Shown: positions 35,464-46,670, counted from the first letter of the stretch. The stretch: 64,000 nt of DNA from Maridesulfovibrio ferrireducens (GCF_016342405.1 NZ_JAEINN010000013.1:62001-126000); one strand, 5' to 3'. Numbers and translations: made by a program. Notes: generated by a model from the sequence alone, not told the origin.

Positions 35464-38400
35464 ATGCAAATACTAGATAATATAAACTCTCTCTGGGGCG
35501 ATGACTTAAAGCAAACACTTGAGCCTGGTGTTAAATTAAAAATTGCAGCGACTTGTTTTTCTATTTATGGCTATGAAGCTTTAAAAAAGGAATTAGATAA
35601 AATTGACTCTCTTGAGTTTATTTTCACTGCTCCAGCCTTTGTTCCAAATGATGTTGCGGACAAAATGTCGAAGGAGCGCAGAGAATTTCATATACCGAAG
35701 TTGCAACGAGAAAAAAGCTTATATGGAAGTGAGTTTGAACTTCAGTTGAAAAATAAGCTAACTCAGCGTGCAATTGCGAAGGAGTGTGCGGACTGGATAC
35801 GGCGTAAAGCCACCTTTCGTTCAAATGCTACAAAATCCCCTATGCAGCAATTTGCTTGTTTAGAGACAGGACATACTGATGTAACTTATATGCCATTGCA
35901 TGGTTTTACGGCTGTAGACCTTGGCTACCAGCAAGGTGATGCTGTTTCTAATCTTATAAACAAAATAGATGAAGCACCGCTTACAGCAACTTATATTCAT
36001 CTTTTTGATCAGATATGGAACGATAATGGGCAGCTTAAGAATGTTACCGAGAGTATTTGTGCACACATAGAATCTGTTTATCAGGAAAACTCTCCTGAAA
36101 AAGTATATTTCTTGATGCTTTATAATATCTTTAATGAGTTCCTTGAAGACTTGAATGAAGACGTTTTGCCTAATGATTTGACCGGGTATAAAGATAGTGT
36201 TGTTTGGAATAAACTTTTTAATTTTCAAAGTGATGCTGCCACTGGAATCATCAATAAACTTGAAAGTTATAATGGGTGTATTCTTGCTGACAGTGTTGGT
36301 CTTGGTAAAACCTTTACCGCCCTTGCCGTTATCAAATATTACGAGCTTAGAAATCGCTCCGTATTGGTTCTTTGTCCTAAAAAATTGGCTGACAACTGGC
36401 TGAATTATAATCGGAACCTTAAAACAAATATCCTTGCTAAGGATCGCTTTAGTTATGATGTTTTGTGTCATACTGATTTACAGCGAACAAGTGGGGAATC
36501 TTTTGGTATTCCGTTGAATAAGGTGAATTGGGGAAACTATGATCTTATCGTGATAGACGAGTCTCATAATTTTCGTAACAACGACACTTATAAAGAGAAA
36601 GAAACCAGATATAAAAAATTAATGGATTCCGTTATTCGGGATGGTGTAAAGACTAAAGTTTTGATGCTGTCTGCTACTCCCGTAAATAACAAATTCAATG
36701 ATCTTAGGAATCAGCTTGCGCTTGCCTACGAAGGTGAGTCTGAAAAACTTAGTGAAAAAATTAATGTAAAAAAGGGGATTGAAGAAATTTTTAGACAGGC
36801 TCAGACTGCCTTTAATAGCTGGTCAAAGTTTCCTTGTGAAGAACGCACTGCCAGTGCTATTTTAAATGCTTTGGATTTTGATTTTTTCGAGCTCCTGGAT
36901 AAAGTTACAATTGCTCGTTCAAGGAAGCATATAGAAACTTTTTATGACACTACTGATATCGGGAATTTTCCCGTGAGACGTAAGCCTTTGTCATTTCGTA
37001 GCCCTTTGACGGATCTTCCCAACATTCCAAGTTTTAATGAGATTTATGCTCAACTGTCTTTACTGAAATTGTCAGTCTATGCGCCTGTCAGTTACATTTT
37101 GCCGAGCCGACTAAAAAAATACGAAGAATTATATGATACTGCCGTTGATGGAGGTAAAGGAAAGTTGCGTCAGGTGGACCGAGAAACAAGTCTTCAGTCG
37201 CTTATGACAACAAACTTGCTTAAGCGTCTTGAAAGTTCTGTAGAGTCTTTTCGGCTTACTCTTGGGGCTTTGGAAGAAAAGCATATTGATATGCTGGATA
37301 AGATTGAGCAATTTAAGAAATCAAAATCAGATTCGGCAAAAATAACTTTAGCTGAACAGTTCGGTTCAGTTGAGAGTGACGATGAAGATATTGCGGATCT
37401 GGAAGAATTTTTGATCGGGGGGAAAGTTCAGGTTAACCTTGCTGATATGGATCTTTTGTCTTGGGAACATGATTTGAGTGCAGATATTCATGTCATATCA
37501 GCCTTGCTGGGCGAGATGAGAAAGGTAACGGTTGAAGATGATTCAAAGCTTCAGCATATTAAAAAGCACATCAAGAATAAGATTGAAAACCCAATAAATG
37601 CGGGTAATAAAAAAATTATAATTTTTACTGCTTTTGCCGATACCGCCAACTATCTTTACGAAAATTTATCTAAGCAAATGGCTAAAGAGGGTATTCATTC
37701 AGGACTTGTTACAGGCAAGAACAGCCCTAAAAATTCTTTGAAAAAGGGATATGATTTCCAGTCAATTCTAACTTTATTTTCTCCTCGTTCCAAAGAAAAG
37801 GATTTGATTTTTCCGGATGAACCCGGTGAAATTGATTTATTGATTGGTACGGACTGTATTTCTGAAGGGCAAAATTTGCAGGACTGTGACTACCTTATTA
37901 ACTATGACATACATTGGAATCCAGTTCGTATTATTCAACGCTTTGGGCGAGTTGATCGAATTGGTTCTTCAAACGAATTTATTCAGCTAGTGAATTACTG
38001 GCCTGATATCTCATTAGATGAATATATCAATCTGAAAGAGCGTGTGGAAAACAGAATGCATATTGTCGACCTCACTGGGACAGGTGATGACAATGTTCTT
38101 TCTGCGCAGGCAAATGATGTTGGATATCGGAAAGAGCAGCTACGCCGGCTGCAGGATGAAGTTATCGAGCTTGAAGATTTAAAAACAGGTGTAAACATCA
38201 CTGATTTAGGCCTTAATGATTTTAGGATGGATTTGTTGAATTATATGAAAGATAAAGGGGATCTTGCCCACCTTCCTAATGGTTTACATGCTGTGATTTC
38301 GGCAGCCCCGAATAAAGGATTGCGTCCTGGTGTTATTTTTACTCTGCGTAACCGCAACAGTGCTGTAAATATTAATCAGCATAATAGGCTGCACCCATAT

Positions 38401-38727
38401 TATCTCGTATATATCAGTAATGACGGTGAAATTATTACTGATCATACTCAGGTTAAGAAAATATTGGATATGGTCAGGAATGGCTGCAAAGGATTAGATT
38501 CTCCAATTTTTGAAGCTTGCAAAATTTTTAATGACAATACAAATGATGGTCGGGATATGAAGCATTATTCCGATCTGTTAGGGCAGGCTATTCAGTCTAT
38601 TGTTGAAGTTAAAGAAGACACTGATATTGATAGCCTTTTTTCAGGTACGAAGACCAGCGCACTTCTTGATACAATACAAGGTCTTGATGATTTTGAAATA
38701 ATTTCCTTTTTAGTTGTTGCAGGGTAG
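35464..38727 (+). CDS. SNF2/SF2 helicase of the defence island
   Basis: A 1087-residue protein. The first 230 residues resemble the phospholipase D-like module found ahead of such helicases (LKIAATCFSIYGYEALKKEL, LHGFTAVDLG) but I see no intact HxKxxxxD motif. The helicase core has Walker A ILADSVGLGKTFTA near residue 275, a DESHNF box near 365, LMLSATPVNNKF, and a C-terminal lobe with GTDCISEGQNLQDCD and QRFGRVDRIGS. It opens a cluster with DUF4391, type III modification and restriction genes. In such clusters the helicase is presumed to translocate on DNA and assist a nuclease. No clear ribosome site precedes ATG 35464. Confidence 0.85.
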   Translation: MQILDNINSLWGDDLKQTLEPGVKLKIAATCFSIYGYEALKKELDKIDSLEFIFTAPAFVPNDVADKMSKERREFHIPKLQREKSLYGSEFELQLKNKLTQRAIAKECADWIRRKATFRSNATKSPMQQFACLETGHTDVTYMPLHGFTAVDLGYQQGDAVSNLINKIDEAPLTATYIHLFDQIWNDNGQLKNVTESICAHIESVYQENSPEKVYFLMLYNIFNEFLEDLNEDVLPNDLTGYKDSVVWNKLFNFQSDAATGIINKLESYNGCILADSVGLGKTFTALAVIKYYELRNRSVLVLCPKKLADNWLNYNRNLKTNILAKDRFSYDVLCHTDLQRTSGESFGIPLNKVNWGNYDLIVIDESHNFRNNDTYKEKETRYKKLMDSVIRDGVKTKVLMLSATPVNNKFNDLRNQLALAYEGESEKLSEKINVKKGIEEIFRQAQTAFNSWSKFPCEERTASAILNALDFDFFELLDKVTIARSRKHIETFYDTTDIGNFPVRRKPLSFRSPLTDLPNIPSFNEIYAQLSLLKLSVYAPVSYILPSRLKKYEELYDTAVDGGKGKLRQVDRETSLQSLMTTNLLKRLESSVESFRLTLGALEEKHIDMLDKIEQFKKSKSDSAKITLAEQFGSVESDDEDIADLEEFLIGGKVQVNLADMDLLSWEHDLSADIHVISALLGEMRKVTVEDDSKLQHIKKHIKNKIENPINAGNKKIIIFTAFADTANYLYENLSKQMAKEGIHSGLVTGKNSPKNSLKKGYDFQSILTLFSPRSKEKDLIFPDEPGEIDLLIGTDCISEGQNLQDCDYLINYDIHWNPVRIIQRFGRVDRIGSSNEFIQLVNYWPDISLDEYINLKERVENRMHIVDLTGTGDDNVLSAQANDVGYRKEQLRRLQDEVIELEDLKTGVNITDLGLNDFRMDLLNYMKDKGDLAHLPNGLHAVISAAPNKGLRPGVIFTLRNRNSAVNINQHNRLHPYYLVYISNDGEIITDHTQVKKILDMVRNGCKGLDSPIFEACKIFNDNTNDGRDMKHYSDLLGQAIQSIVEVKEDTDIDSLFSGTKTSALLDTIQGLDDFEIISFLVVAG

Positions 38728-38733
38728 ATAAAC

Positions 38734-39393
38734 ATGGCTTTTTTATATAATTTCCCGAAGCAAACTTTCGTTGGAAGCCCTCTTCCCAAAAGCAAGATAT
38801 ACAAACTTGCAGGCGTTAGTTCAAAAGTTCAAAAAATGTTTGTGCGTGAAGTTGAAAAAATCACATGGTCCTATAAATTGGCTCCTGAAACGATAAATTT
38901 GCCGGCAAGTGAGAGCGTGCAGGAGATACAAATTTTCACGGTTGCCCTCAGGACTGAAAAGTTAAACTATGAAGTTTTGGAAACCATTGATAAGGCCATA
39001 CCTTCCCCTCTTTTTTTTGTCTTAGATTACGGCAATAAAAATAAGTATGTCGCGGCTTATAAGCGTCCGAGTGAAGTGGATAGAAGCAAATGGGTTGTTA
39101 GCGGGTATAGCGAAACAGAATGGATTAATGACGGTTCCGAGCGTAAAGAATTACCCGTTGTGCTGAACATGGGTGCTCTTTATCATACTCTTCTTAAAAA
39201 CATTATCCCCTTACCTGCTCGTAAAAATGAGCCTATAAATAAACTTTTTTTGCGAATGGATCAGTTGCGGAGTATAAAGCGAGACGCTAGTAAGCTTGAG
39301 TCTCGGATAAGAAAAGAAAAGCAGTTTAATCGCAAGGTAGAGCTTAATTCTGAATTGAAAGCTCTGGAGCTGCAGATTCGGGGACTTGAGTAA
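38734..39393 (+). CDS. DUF4391 domain protein
   Basis: A 219-residue protein matching the DUF4391 pattern: an N-terminal NFPKQTFVGSPLPKSKIY stretch, EVEKITWSYKLAPETINLPAS, LFFVLDYGNKNKYVAAYKR, and a C-terminal coiled coil that binds or dimerises (about residues 165-219). DUF4391 genes are typical neighbours of helicase and type III restriction genes in defence islands. Six bases separate it from the helicase, so they are cotranscribed. Its biochemical role is not known. Confidence 0.75.
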   Translation: MAFLYNFPKQTFVGSPLPKSKIYKLAGVSSKVQKMFVREVEKITWSYKLAPETINLPASESVQEIQIFTVALRTEKLNYEVLETIDKAIPSPLFFVLDYGNKNKYVAAYKRPSEVDRSKWVVSGYSETEWINDGSERKELPVVLNMGALYHTLLKNIIPLPARKNEPINKLFLRMDQLRSIKRDASKLESRIRKEKQFNRKVELNSELKALELQIRGLE

Positions 39394-39418
39394 TTTTTAA
39401 AATTTTGCAGGAATTTTT

Positions 39419-40296
39419 ATGAATAGTACCATAGTTGAAATTGCGAATGCTGTTATACAGCCTGAGGTTCGTGGTATTGATTGGTATACTTTTATAGGGA
39501 CAGGAATTGGTGCTCTTGTGGCAGCTGCTTTTGCAGCTTGGTATACGAACTATTCTTTGAACAAGAGAGATAAACGATTCTTAGCTAGGGAAGAAGAAAA
39601 AGAACTGCAAGCGACTTTAGATACAGCTAATTATTATGCTCAAAATATAGATTTGCTTCTGACCGATCTGTGTGTCTTTTATAATTCAAAGCTCAATTTA
39701 AATGCTATTTTTTAAATAAAGAAGTGATTACTCCGTGTGAAATACGACCGATTATCAAAATGTCGCAGGAGGCTCATAAGCATCTTGCTTCGATTTCAGA
39801 TAAAATAATAAAATGCTATTTTAGAATGACATTCAACTTTAATTTTTTAAATGATGGAATTGGGCATGTTAAAGTTGAAGGCGAAAAATTTAATAGCAAG
39901 CATGGAAAATATTCATCTGAAATAGCAATAGGTGAGAATGGTAGCGGTAATGAATCTTACTCTAATTATACACAAGTAATGCTAGATACTTTTAATGGAA
40001 CAGAGAGAGCTCCTGGTCTTTATAATCAAACAATGAAAACATTTCGAGATGCATTTTTTTTCTTAGCTTTGCTGCAATGGAAAGGCGAAAAAAAAGGGGT
40101 TGATTTGGATATTAATCAGAATGGAAAATCTTATTTTCCAGATATGAATTTACAATATTTGCAAACAGAAGAATTTGAAAAGTCTTTTGCTGAGTTGAAG
40201 ACTGCAACCGACTGGATAATGTTTTCGTATGAAGATTTACTTCATGCTTATGTACATAATAAAAACGATATTCTTGGATCATTGGAAAGGAATTAA
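39419..40296 (+). pseudogene. Membrane-anchored protein interrupted by a frameshift in a T6 run
   Basis: Two adjacent frames appear to be one gene. The first (39419-39715, 98 codons) has a hydrophobic segment DWYTFIGTGIGALVAAAFAAWY followed by a coiled coil (FLAREEEKELQATLDTANY) and stops at TAA 39713-39715, just after six T residues at 39708-39713. The second (about 39712-40296) continues the helical protein and ends at the methyltransferase gene. Reading one additional T joins them without a stop, giving an approximately 290-residue protein. It could be a real inactivating mutation, a phase-variable slip tract, programmed -1 slippage at TTT TAA, or an assembly error. Function unknown; it sits within the defence operon. 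Confidence 0.6.
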
Positions 40297-40297
40297 A

Positions 40298-42169
40298 ATG
40301 GATAAACTAAAAATGCATACCCCCGACCTGATAGATGATAATATTTCAAAGATTGCTCTGCAGTTCCCTAATTGCATAACTGAGTCTCGATCTAAAGATG
40401 GTAGTATAAAAAAGTCCATTGATTTTGATTTACTTCGCCAAGAGCTTTCAGATTCTATCGTTGAAGGTCCGAAAGAGCGATATCAACTTAATTGGCCGGG
40501 CAAGCGTGAAGCTTTGCTTGCCGCCAATGCTCCTATTGCCAAAACTTTGCGTCCTTGTCGTGATGAGAGTGTTAATTTTGATACCACTGAGAATTTGTTC
40601 ATTGAGGGCGATAATCTTGATGCTCTCAAGCTTTTGCAGGAGAACTATCTCGGCAAGGTAAAAATGATTTATATTGATCCTCCGTATAATACTGGGAAGG
40701 ATTTTATATACAGTGATAATTTTACAGAATCTGCTGAAGAATATTTGCTTGAATCTGAACAAAAAGATGAAGAAGGTAATCACTTAATTGCCAATACGGA
40801 AAGCAATGGGCGGTTTCATTCTGATTGGCTGAGTATGATGTATTCACGGCTTAAGCTTGCTAAGAATTTACTGAAAGAGGATGGGGCCATTTTTATTAGT
40901 ATTGATGATAATGAAGTGCATAATTTGCGTAAAATTTGTGATGAAATTTTTGGGATAACTAATTTTATAGCTGAATTCGTTTGGAAAAGGCGAGTTTCTT
41001 CTGCAATGGCTGATAATAATGTGTCATCAGATCAAGACTATGTCATTTGCTACCAAAAAGGACAGTTGGAAGGTTTTACTGGTAACGAGAAAGATTTTAA
41101 AAAATATTCAAACCCAGATAATGACCCCCGAGGTCCATGGATTTCGGACAATTTAACTGTTGGAATGACTGCATCAATGCGTCCGAATCAAGCTTACAAT
41201 TTAGTAGACCCTTCAACTGGAAGCATTTACCCATACAATCCTAATCGAGTTTGGGCTTTTATCCCAAAATCAATGGAGAAAATGATTGCAGAAGGTAGAG
41301 TCATTTTTCCAGAAGATATATCCAGAAGGCCAATGCAAAAGCGGTTTAAAAATGAACTTAAAAGTACGCACAATCCGTTTTCAACATTGATGAGTGACAA
41401 AGTTGGGCTAAACACAGAAGCGACAAGGCAGATACAGCAAGTTCTGGGAGGTAATATTTTTGACTATTCGAAACCTCTTTCATTATTAACGGTTCTTATT
41501 TCTCAAGTTTGTAATGGCGACGATCTTATTCTTGATTTTTTTGCAGGCTCTAGTGTAACTGCTCACGCTGTCATGCAACTAAACGCAGAAGACAAGGGCA
41601 ACCGCAAATTTATTATGGTCCAGCTCCCCGAAGAGTGTGACGAAAAATCTGAAGCTTTCAAAGCTGGCTACAAAACCATTGCCGAAATTTCCAAAGAACG
41701 TATTCGCCGTGCCGGAGCAAAGATAAAAGACGAAAATCCAGACGCAACTGATCTTGATATCGGCTTTCGTGTTTTGAAAGTAGACAGCAGCAATATGGCT
41801 GATGTCTACTACTCTCCTGATGCAATGAGGCAAGATTTAATTGCAGCAATGACTGACAATATTAAAGCTGGCCGTAGCGAGGAAGACTTACTTTTTCAGG
41901 TGCTTCTTGATTGGGGTGTTGATCTTTCTCTGCCTATTAAAAAAGAAGTTGTTGCCGGGCTTGATGTGTTTTTTGTGGATGAAAATTCTTTAGCAGCATG
42001 CTTTGCGAATAATGGCGAAATTACCGAAGATTTTTGCAAGAAGTTGGCGGAATATAAACCTTTACGAATTGTGTTCCGTGATTCTGGCTTTAAAGGTGAT
42101 AGCGTTAAGATTAATGTGGAGCAAATTTTTAAACTTATGTCGCCCCATACTGAAGTGAAGACGATATGA
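40298..42169 (+). CDS. mod: Type III restriction-modification DNA methyltransferase (Mod)
   Basis: A 623-residue N6-adenine methyltransferase of the beta class. Motif IV IDPPYNTG is near residue 125, ahead of motif I LDFFAGSSVTAHAV near 415, the order of the beta class; a target-recognition region lies between. The N terminus carries the typical MHTPDLIDDNISKIALQFPNC and FIEGDNLDALKLL stretch of Mod proteins. ATG 40298 is preferred (AAAGGAATT upstream) over in-frame codons overlapping the previous gene. It methylates the site recognised by the complex and protects the element. The next gene overlaps by four bases. Confidence 0.92.
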   Translation: MDKLKMHTPDLIDDNISKIALQFPNCITESRSKDGSIKKSIDFDLLRQELSDSIVEGPKERYQLNWPGKREALLAANAPIAKTLRPCRDESVNFDTTENLFIEGDNLDALKLLQENYLGKVKMIYIDPPYNTGKDFIYSDNFTESAEEYLLESEQKDEEGNHLIANTESNGRFHSDWLSMMYSRLKLAKNLLKEDGAIFISIDDNEVHNLRKICDEIFGITNFIAEFVWKRRVSSAMADNNVSSDQDYVICYQKGQLEGFTGNEKDFKKYSNPDNDPRGPWISDNLTVGMTASMRPNQAYNLVDPSTGSIYPYNPNRVWAFIPKSMEKMIAEGRVIFPEDISRRPMQKRFKNELKSTHNPFSTLMSDKVGLNTEATRQIQQVLGGNIFDYSKPLSLLTVLISQVCNGDDLILDFFAGSSVTAHAVMQLNAEDKGNRKFIMVQLPEECDEKSEAFKAGYKTIAEISKERIRRAGAKIKDENPDATDLDIGFRVLKVDSSNMADVYYSPDAMRQDLIAAMTDNIKAGRSEEDLLFQVLLDWGVDLSLPIKKEVVAGLDVFFVDENSLAACFANNGEITEDFCKKLAEYKPLRIVFRDSGFKGDSVKINVEQIFKLMSPHTEVKTI

Positions 42170-43383
42170 CCCTCGAAAAACACGAAAAGAATACACCGGG
42201 TAAAGCCACAGAAAATACAGCAATTAAGAAAGTTGGATTTGATGATGTGGTTGGGCTGTTTGAGAAAACTCAATCCGCTATGCAGAGTCAGGTCGCGCGT
42301 TCCGTGGATATTGCGTTGGTCGTGCGCAATTGGTTGTTCGGCTGGTATATTGTGGAATTTGAAAGCGGTGGTGCAGAACGGGCTGATTTGTATGGAAAGA
42401 GATTGATTGAGTCTTTATCTGAAAGACTTGTTAAATTAGGTATTAAAGGTATGTCCCCTACCAATTTACGAAAATTCAGAGAATTTTATCAGGCCTATGC
42501 AAAGATTCAACAGACGCTGTCTGTTACATCTCTTAGCTCTTCAGAAAAGATTCAACAGACAGAGTCTGCCAAATCTCAAACATCCCAAACACTGTCTGGG
42601 ATGTTGCCTATAGATGGGGTTGATACCTGTAATCTTTGGCAAACATTATCAGTGAGTTTCAATTTAAGCTGGTCCCACTATGTTGTGCTTTTAACTATTA
42701 AATCCAGCGATGAACGAAAATTTTATGAAATTGAAGCAATTGAAAATAGCTGGAGTCTCCGAGAGCTGAAGCGTCAAATCAATTCTAGTTTTTATGAGCG
42801 ATTAGCTTTGAGCAGAGATAAAGAAAAAGTTAGAGAGCTTTCAGAAAAAGGCCAGCTTGTAAGCTCCCCTAAAGATGTTTTAAAAAGTCCATATGTGTTG
42901 GAATTTTTGGGGCTAGAAGAAAATTTTAGTTATTCCGAACATGATTTAGAAACGGCAATTATTAATAAGATCGAGCATTTTCTCTTAGAGCTGGGTAAAG
43001 GTTTCCTTTTTGAAGCCCGGCAGAAGAGGTTTACCTTTGATGACGATCACTTCTATGTGGATTTGGTGTTCTACAATCGCCTATTGCGTTGCTATGTCGT
43101 TATTGATTTGAAACGTGAAAGATTGACTCATCAAGACTTGGGACAGATGCAAATGTACGTGAATTATTTTGATCGCCATGTGAAGCTTGCTGATGAAAAA
43201 CCAACTATTGGTATTTTGCTTTGTCATAGTAAGAGCGACGGATTAGTTGAACTAACCTTACCGAAAGAATCCAATATTTATGCATCCGAGTATCAGCTTT
43301 ACCTTCCTTCCAAAGAGGAATTGAAGAAACAACTGGAAGAAGCACAGCAGGACTGGGAGGCTCATCATGAAGTTGAAATTTAA
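42166..43383 (+). CDS. DUF1016 (YhcG-type) PD-(D/E)xK nuclease family protein
   Basis: A 405-residue protein with the DUF1016 plan: an N-terminal helical part ([40 protein letters not shown] and [13 protein letters not shown]) and a C-terminal nuclease-like domain [23 protein letters not shown] with Asp and a D-x-K pair, then [12 protein letters not shown] Ser/Thr/Gln-rich low-complexity stretch at residues 108-150 with repeated KIQQT separates the parts. Such proteins are widely found in restriction islands. It overlaps mod by four bases and res by 17. Confidence 0.85.
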   Translation: MTLEKHEKNTPGKATENTAIKKVGFDDVVGLFEKTQSAMQSQVARSVDIALVVRNWLFGWYIVEFESGGAERADLYGKRLIESLSERLVKLGIKGMSPTNLRKFREFYQAYAKIQQTLSVTSLSSSEKIQQTESAKSQTSQTLSGMLPIDGVDTCNLWQTLSVSFNLSWSHYVVLLTIKSSDERKFYEIEAIENSWSLRELKRQINSSFYERLALSRDKEKVRELSEKGQLVSSPKDVLKSPYVLEFLGLEENFSYSEHDLETAIINKIEHFLLELGKGFLFEARQKRFTFDDDHFYVDLVFYNRLLRCYVVIDLKRERLTHQDLGQMQMYVNYFDRHVKLADEKPTIGILLCHSKSDGLVELTLPKESNIYASEYQLYLPSKEELKKQLEEAQQDWEAHHEVEI

Positions 43384-46300
43384 AAAACAGGCTTACCAGA
43401 CGCGGGCAGTAGATGCGGTTGTGAACTGCTTTAAAGGGCAACCTTGCACACAAGGATTAAATTACCGTATTGATCCAGGAAGTGCTCTTGATGTAGCTGC
43501 GATAGGATTTAAAAATGATGATCTAATTTTAAATGAGAATCAGTTCCTAGAAAATATTCAAGCTGTTCAGCGTTTACAAAATTTGCCGCAGAGTAATTCT
43601 TTAACCGAGTTTAAAACCCTAAATAAAAATGCGTTAAAATTAGATCCTGCCTATACTAAAAAAGCTCTGGCCATTTGCAAATATCATTTAGATATCGAAA
43701 TGGAAACCGGAACCGGAAAGACATACTGCTATATTAAAACCATTTTTGAGATGAATAAAAGGTTCGGCTGGACCAAATTTATTATAGTGGTTCCAAGTAT
43801 TGCTATCCGTGAAGGCGTGCTCAAATCTTTTGATATCACAGCAGATCACTTTCAAGAAAGCTATCACAAAAAAGCTAAGTTCTTTATTTATGATTCTAAA
43901 CAATTAGAGAAGCTTGAAAGTTATTCTTCAGATGCTGGAATTAATGTTATGGTTATTAATGTGCAGGCATTTAATGCTCGCGGAAAAGATAATCGCCGCA
44001 TTTATGAAGAACTCGATGATTTTCAGAGTCGCAAACCTATTGATGTAATTAAAGCCAACAAGCCCATTTTAATCCTTGATGAACCTCAAAAGATGGGAGG
44101 GGAAAAGACTTTAGATTCACTTAAAGAGTTCGCTCCACTTTTTGTTCTCCGTTACTCCGCTACGCATAAGGCCCAGCACAATAGGATTCACCGTCTGGAT
44201 GCTTTGGATGCTTATAATCAAAAGCTTGTAAAAAAGATTTCTGTCCGAGGTATATCTGTAAAAGGACTGCCTGGAACAAATGCCTATCTTTATTTGGAGT
44301 CGATTGAAATTTCCAAGCAAAGTCCTGTTGCCAGAATTGAAGTGGAGATAAAGCAAAACTCCGGAATTAAGCGGTCGATGCAGCGATTGGTCAAGGGAAG
44401 TAACCTCCATGATATTTCAGGCGGACTTGAGCAGTATAAGGATTTTGTTATAGCTGACATTGATGCCATTACAGATATGGTTGAATTCACAAACGGGCAT
44501 AAATTGTATGCGGGAGAAGCGACTGGTGATGTTGATGAAGCAATGCTTCGTCGTATCCAGATAAGGGAAGCTGTCAAAGCCCATTTGGAAAAAGAGCAAG
44601 TTCTTTTCAAGCAAGGGATTAAGGTTCTAACGCTATTTTTTATCGATGAAGTCGCAAAGTACAGATTATATACTGAAGCAGGACATGAAGGAGGTGAATA
44701 TGCAAAAGTTTTTGAAGAAGAGTACGCAGATGCGGTCGCTGAGTTAAAATGTGATTTGCTTATACAGGATGATTATAAACAATATCTCAAAGAAACTTTA
44801 GTTGAGAGCACTCATAAAGGCTATTTTTCTAAAGATAAGAAAGGAAAAATGGTTGATGCTTTGAAAGCATCGAGAAGTGAAAAAACTGAAAGTACAGACA
44901 TAAGCGCATATGATTTAATTCTTAAGGATAAAGAAAGGCTTTTGTCTTTTGCAGAGCCAACGCGATTTATTTTTTCCCATTCTGCCCTTCGTGAAGGTTG
45001 GGATAATCCTAATGTTTTTGTAATCTGTACTCTTAAGCACAGCGATAATACTATTTCTCGTCGGCAAGAAGTCGGGCGCGGGCTTCGTATTGCTGTGAAT
45101 CAGTTTGGAGAAAGACAGGATTCCCCAGAAACAGTCCACCAGACCAATGTCCTGACTGTTGTGGCTAGTGAAAGTTATAAAGATTTTGTAACGGCACTAC
45201 AAAAAGATATTAGTGACTCTCTTTCGGAAAGACCGCGTGTTGCTGATGAAGAATATTTCACAGGAAAAGTATTATTGGTAGAAGGTAAAGATGTTGAAGT
45301 CACTCCTCAAATGGCCAAGCAGATATATAGATATCTTTTGAAAAATGATTATACCGATGACAATGATAATATAGCTCCAGAGTATCATGAGGCTGTAAAG
45401 ACTGGAAGCGTAGCAGCCTTACCTGTTGAACTGCAGCCATTTAGCGATCAAATTTTCCAATTAATAAATAGTGTTTACAGTGATACAGGGTTGCCACAAC
45501 TAGAAAATGGTCGAGCTCCTAAAACAAATTCTTTGAATGCTAATTTTGATAAAAAAGAGTTTAAAGAGCTTTGGAACAGGATTAACCGAAAAGCTGTGTA
45601 TAGTGTCCATTTTGACAGCTCTGAATTGGTGGATAAGTGCGTAAATGTTTTGAATGAAACTCTACAGGTTGCTCCTTTGCAGTATGTCATTCAGAAGGGG
45701 GAGCAGATTGCGGAAGTTAGCTCTAATAAAATTAAATCAGGTGAAAGTTTTAAAATTAGTGAAACGACAACGGAGCAAAATACGAAGTCTATTCACTCTG
45801 CTGTAAAGTATGACTTGATTGGTAAACTCTCTGAAAATGCTCAACTGACCAGAGGAACTGTGGCAAATATTTTGGGCAAAATAAGAAAGCCAGTTTTTGA
45901 TTTATTCAAAGTAAATCCTGAAAGTTTTATTGCGGAATCCACCCGACTCATCCGTGAACAGAAGGCAACCGCAGTTATTGAACGGTTAAGCTATGATACT
46001 ACTTCTGAAACTCATGATATGGATATTTTTACTCTTGGACAAAGTAACCAGGATTTCAGTAAAGCCGGAGCTCCGCTTAAACATCATATTTATGATTACG
46101 CTATAACTGATTCTAAGATAGAGCGAGATTTTGTAAATGAGCTGGATACCAGCAAAGAAGTTGTTGTTTACGCAAAATTGCCCAATGGTTTTTCAATTCC
46201 AACCCCTGTAGGGAATTATAACCCAGACTGGGCTATTTCATTTAAGGAAGGGGCTGTAAAGCATGTCTACTTTGTGGCTGAAACGAAAGGTTCAATGTCT

Positions 46301-46450
46301 ACTATGGAATTACGGGAAATAGAGAAAACAAGAATCAAATGCGCCCGCAAGTTTTTTGAGGAAATTAACCGGACAATTACTCCTAAAAACGTAAAATATG
46401 ATGTCGTGAATAGTTACAGCAAGTTGATGGATGTAGTCGGGGTTAGGTGA
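43367..46450 (+). CDS. res: Type III restriction subunit (Res)
   Basis: A 1027-residue helicase-nuclease. Walker [12 protein letters not shown] is near residue 115, a DEPQKMG helicase box near 240, the late helicase motif [15 protein letters not shown] and QEVGRGLRI near 545-580, and at the C terminus an endonuclease domain with PDWAI and ETKGS (PD...ExK type). With Mod it would translocate or slide and cleave unmodified DNA. Together with the helicase and DUF4391 genes it forms a compound defence operon that ends 150 bases before the att site. Confidence 0.92.
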   Translation: MKLKFKKQAYQTRAVDAVVNCFKGQPCTQGLNYRIDPGSALDVAAIGFKNDDLILNENQFLENIQAVQRLQNLPQSNSLTEFKTLNKNALKLDPAYTKKALAICKYHLDIEMETGTGKTYCYIKTIFEMNKRFGWTKFIIVVPSIAIREGVLKSFDITADHFQESYHKKAKFFIYDSKQLEKLESYSSDAGINVMVINVQAFNARGKDNRRIYEELDDFQSRKPIDVIKANKPILILDEPQKMGGEKTLDSLKEFAPLFVLRYSATHKAQHNRIHRLDALDAYNQKLVKKISVRGISVKGLPGTNAYLYLESIEISKQSPVARIEVEIKQNSGIKRSMQRLVKGSNLHDISGGLEQYKDFVIADIDAITDMVEFTNGHKLYAGEATGDVDEAMLRRIQIREAVKAHLEKEQVLFKQGIKVLTLFFIDEVAKYRLYTEAGHEGGEYAKVFEEEYADAVAELKCDLLIQDDYKQYLKETLVESTHKGYFSKDKKGKMVDALKASRSEKTESTDISAYDLILKDKERLLSFAEPTRFIFSHSALREGWDNPNVFVICTLKHSDNTISRRQEVGRGLRIAVNQFGERQDSPETVHQTNVLTVVASESYKDFVTALQKDISDSLSERPRVADEEYFTGKVLLVEGKDVEVTPQMAKQIYRYLLKNDYTDDNDNIAPEYHEAVKTGSVAALPVELQPFSDQIFQLINSVYSDTGLPQLENGRAPKTNSLNANFDKKEFKELWNRINRKAVYSVHFDSSELVDKCVNVLNETLQVAPLQYVIQKGEQIAEVSSNKIKSGESFKISETTTEQNTKSIHSAVKYDLIGKLSENAQLTRGTVANILGKIRKPVFDLFKVNPESFIAESTRLIREQKATAVIERLSYDTTSETHDMDIFTLGQSNQDFSKAGAPLKHHIYDYAITDSKIERDFVNELDTSKEVVVYAKLPNGFSIPTPVGNYNPDWAISFKEGAVKHVYFVAETKGSMSTMELREIEKTRIKCARKFFEEINRTITPKNVKYDVVNSYSKLMDVVGVR

Positions 46451-46604
46451 ATACCGGAAGCTGATATGCTTAAATCGGATGATTATTAGTATATATTTTG
46501 ATATACACTGTGATCTACATTCAAGCTTAAAGAACACAAAAAATGCCCAAAACAAATAGACCGTAAAACAATATTCTTATTAAAAACAACTCCTTAAACA
46601 AGAT

Positions 46605-46657
46605 GCACTTGCTTGACATGCAAGGGGTCAGCAGTTCAAAGCTGCTCGTGCCTACCA
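46605..46657 (+). other. 3' half of a tRNA-Val(GAC) gene; predicted element att site
   Basis: This segment folds as the 3' half of a tRNA. An anticodon stem CTTGC (46608-46612) pairs with GCAAG (46620-46624) around loop TTGACAT, giving anticodon GAC (Val). Next come a five-base variable loop, a T stem AGCAG/CTGCT around TTCAAAG, the acceptor strand CGTGCCT, discriminator A and encoded CCA (46655-46657). The 5' half (D arm, acceptor) is absent: upstream sequence is unrelated AT-rich DNA. This is the mark left by integration of an element into a tRNA 3' end, and it gives the right boundary of the transferred DNA. Confidence 0.88.
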
Positions 46658-46670
46658 TTAGGTAGAACAA

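Noticed and set aside
39724-40296. Second half of the frameshifted gene as an independent gene starting at GTG 39724
   Set aside because: No ribosome site is visible and the sequence continues the first half smoothly if one T is added.
35464-46450. A BREX or DISARM system
   Set aside because: The hallmark BREX genes (pglZ, brxC) and DISARM genes (drmB, drmC) are not seen; the set fits a type III system plus extras better.
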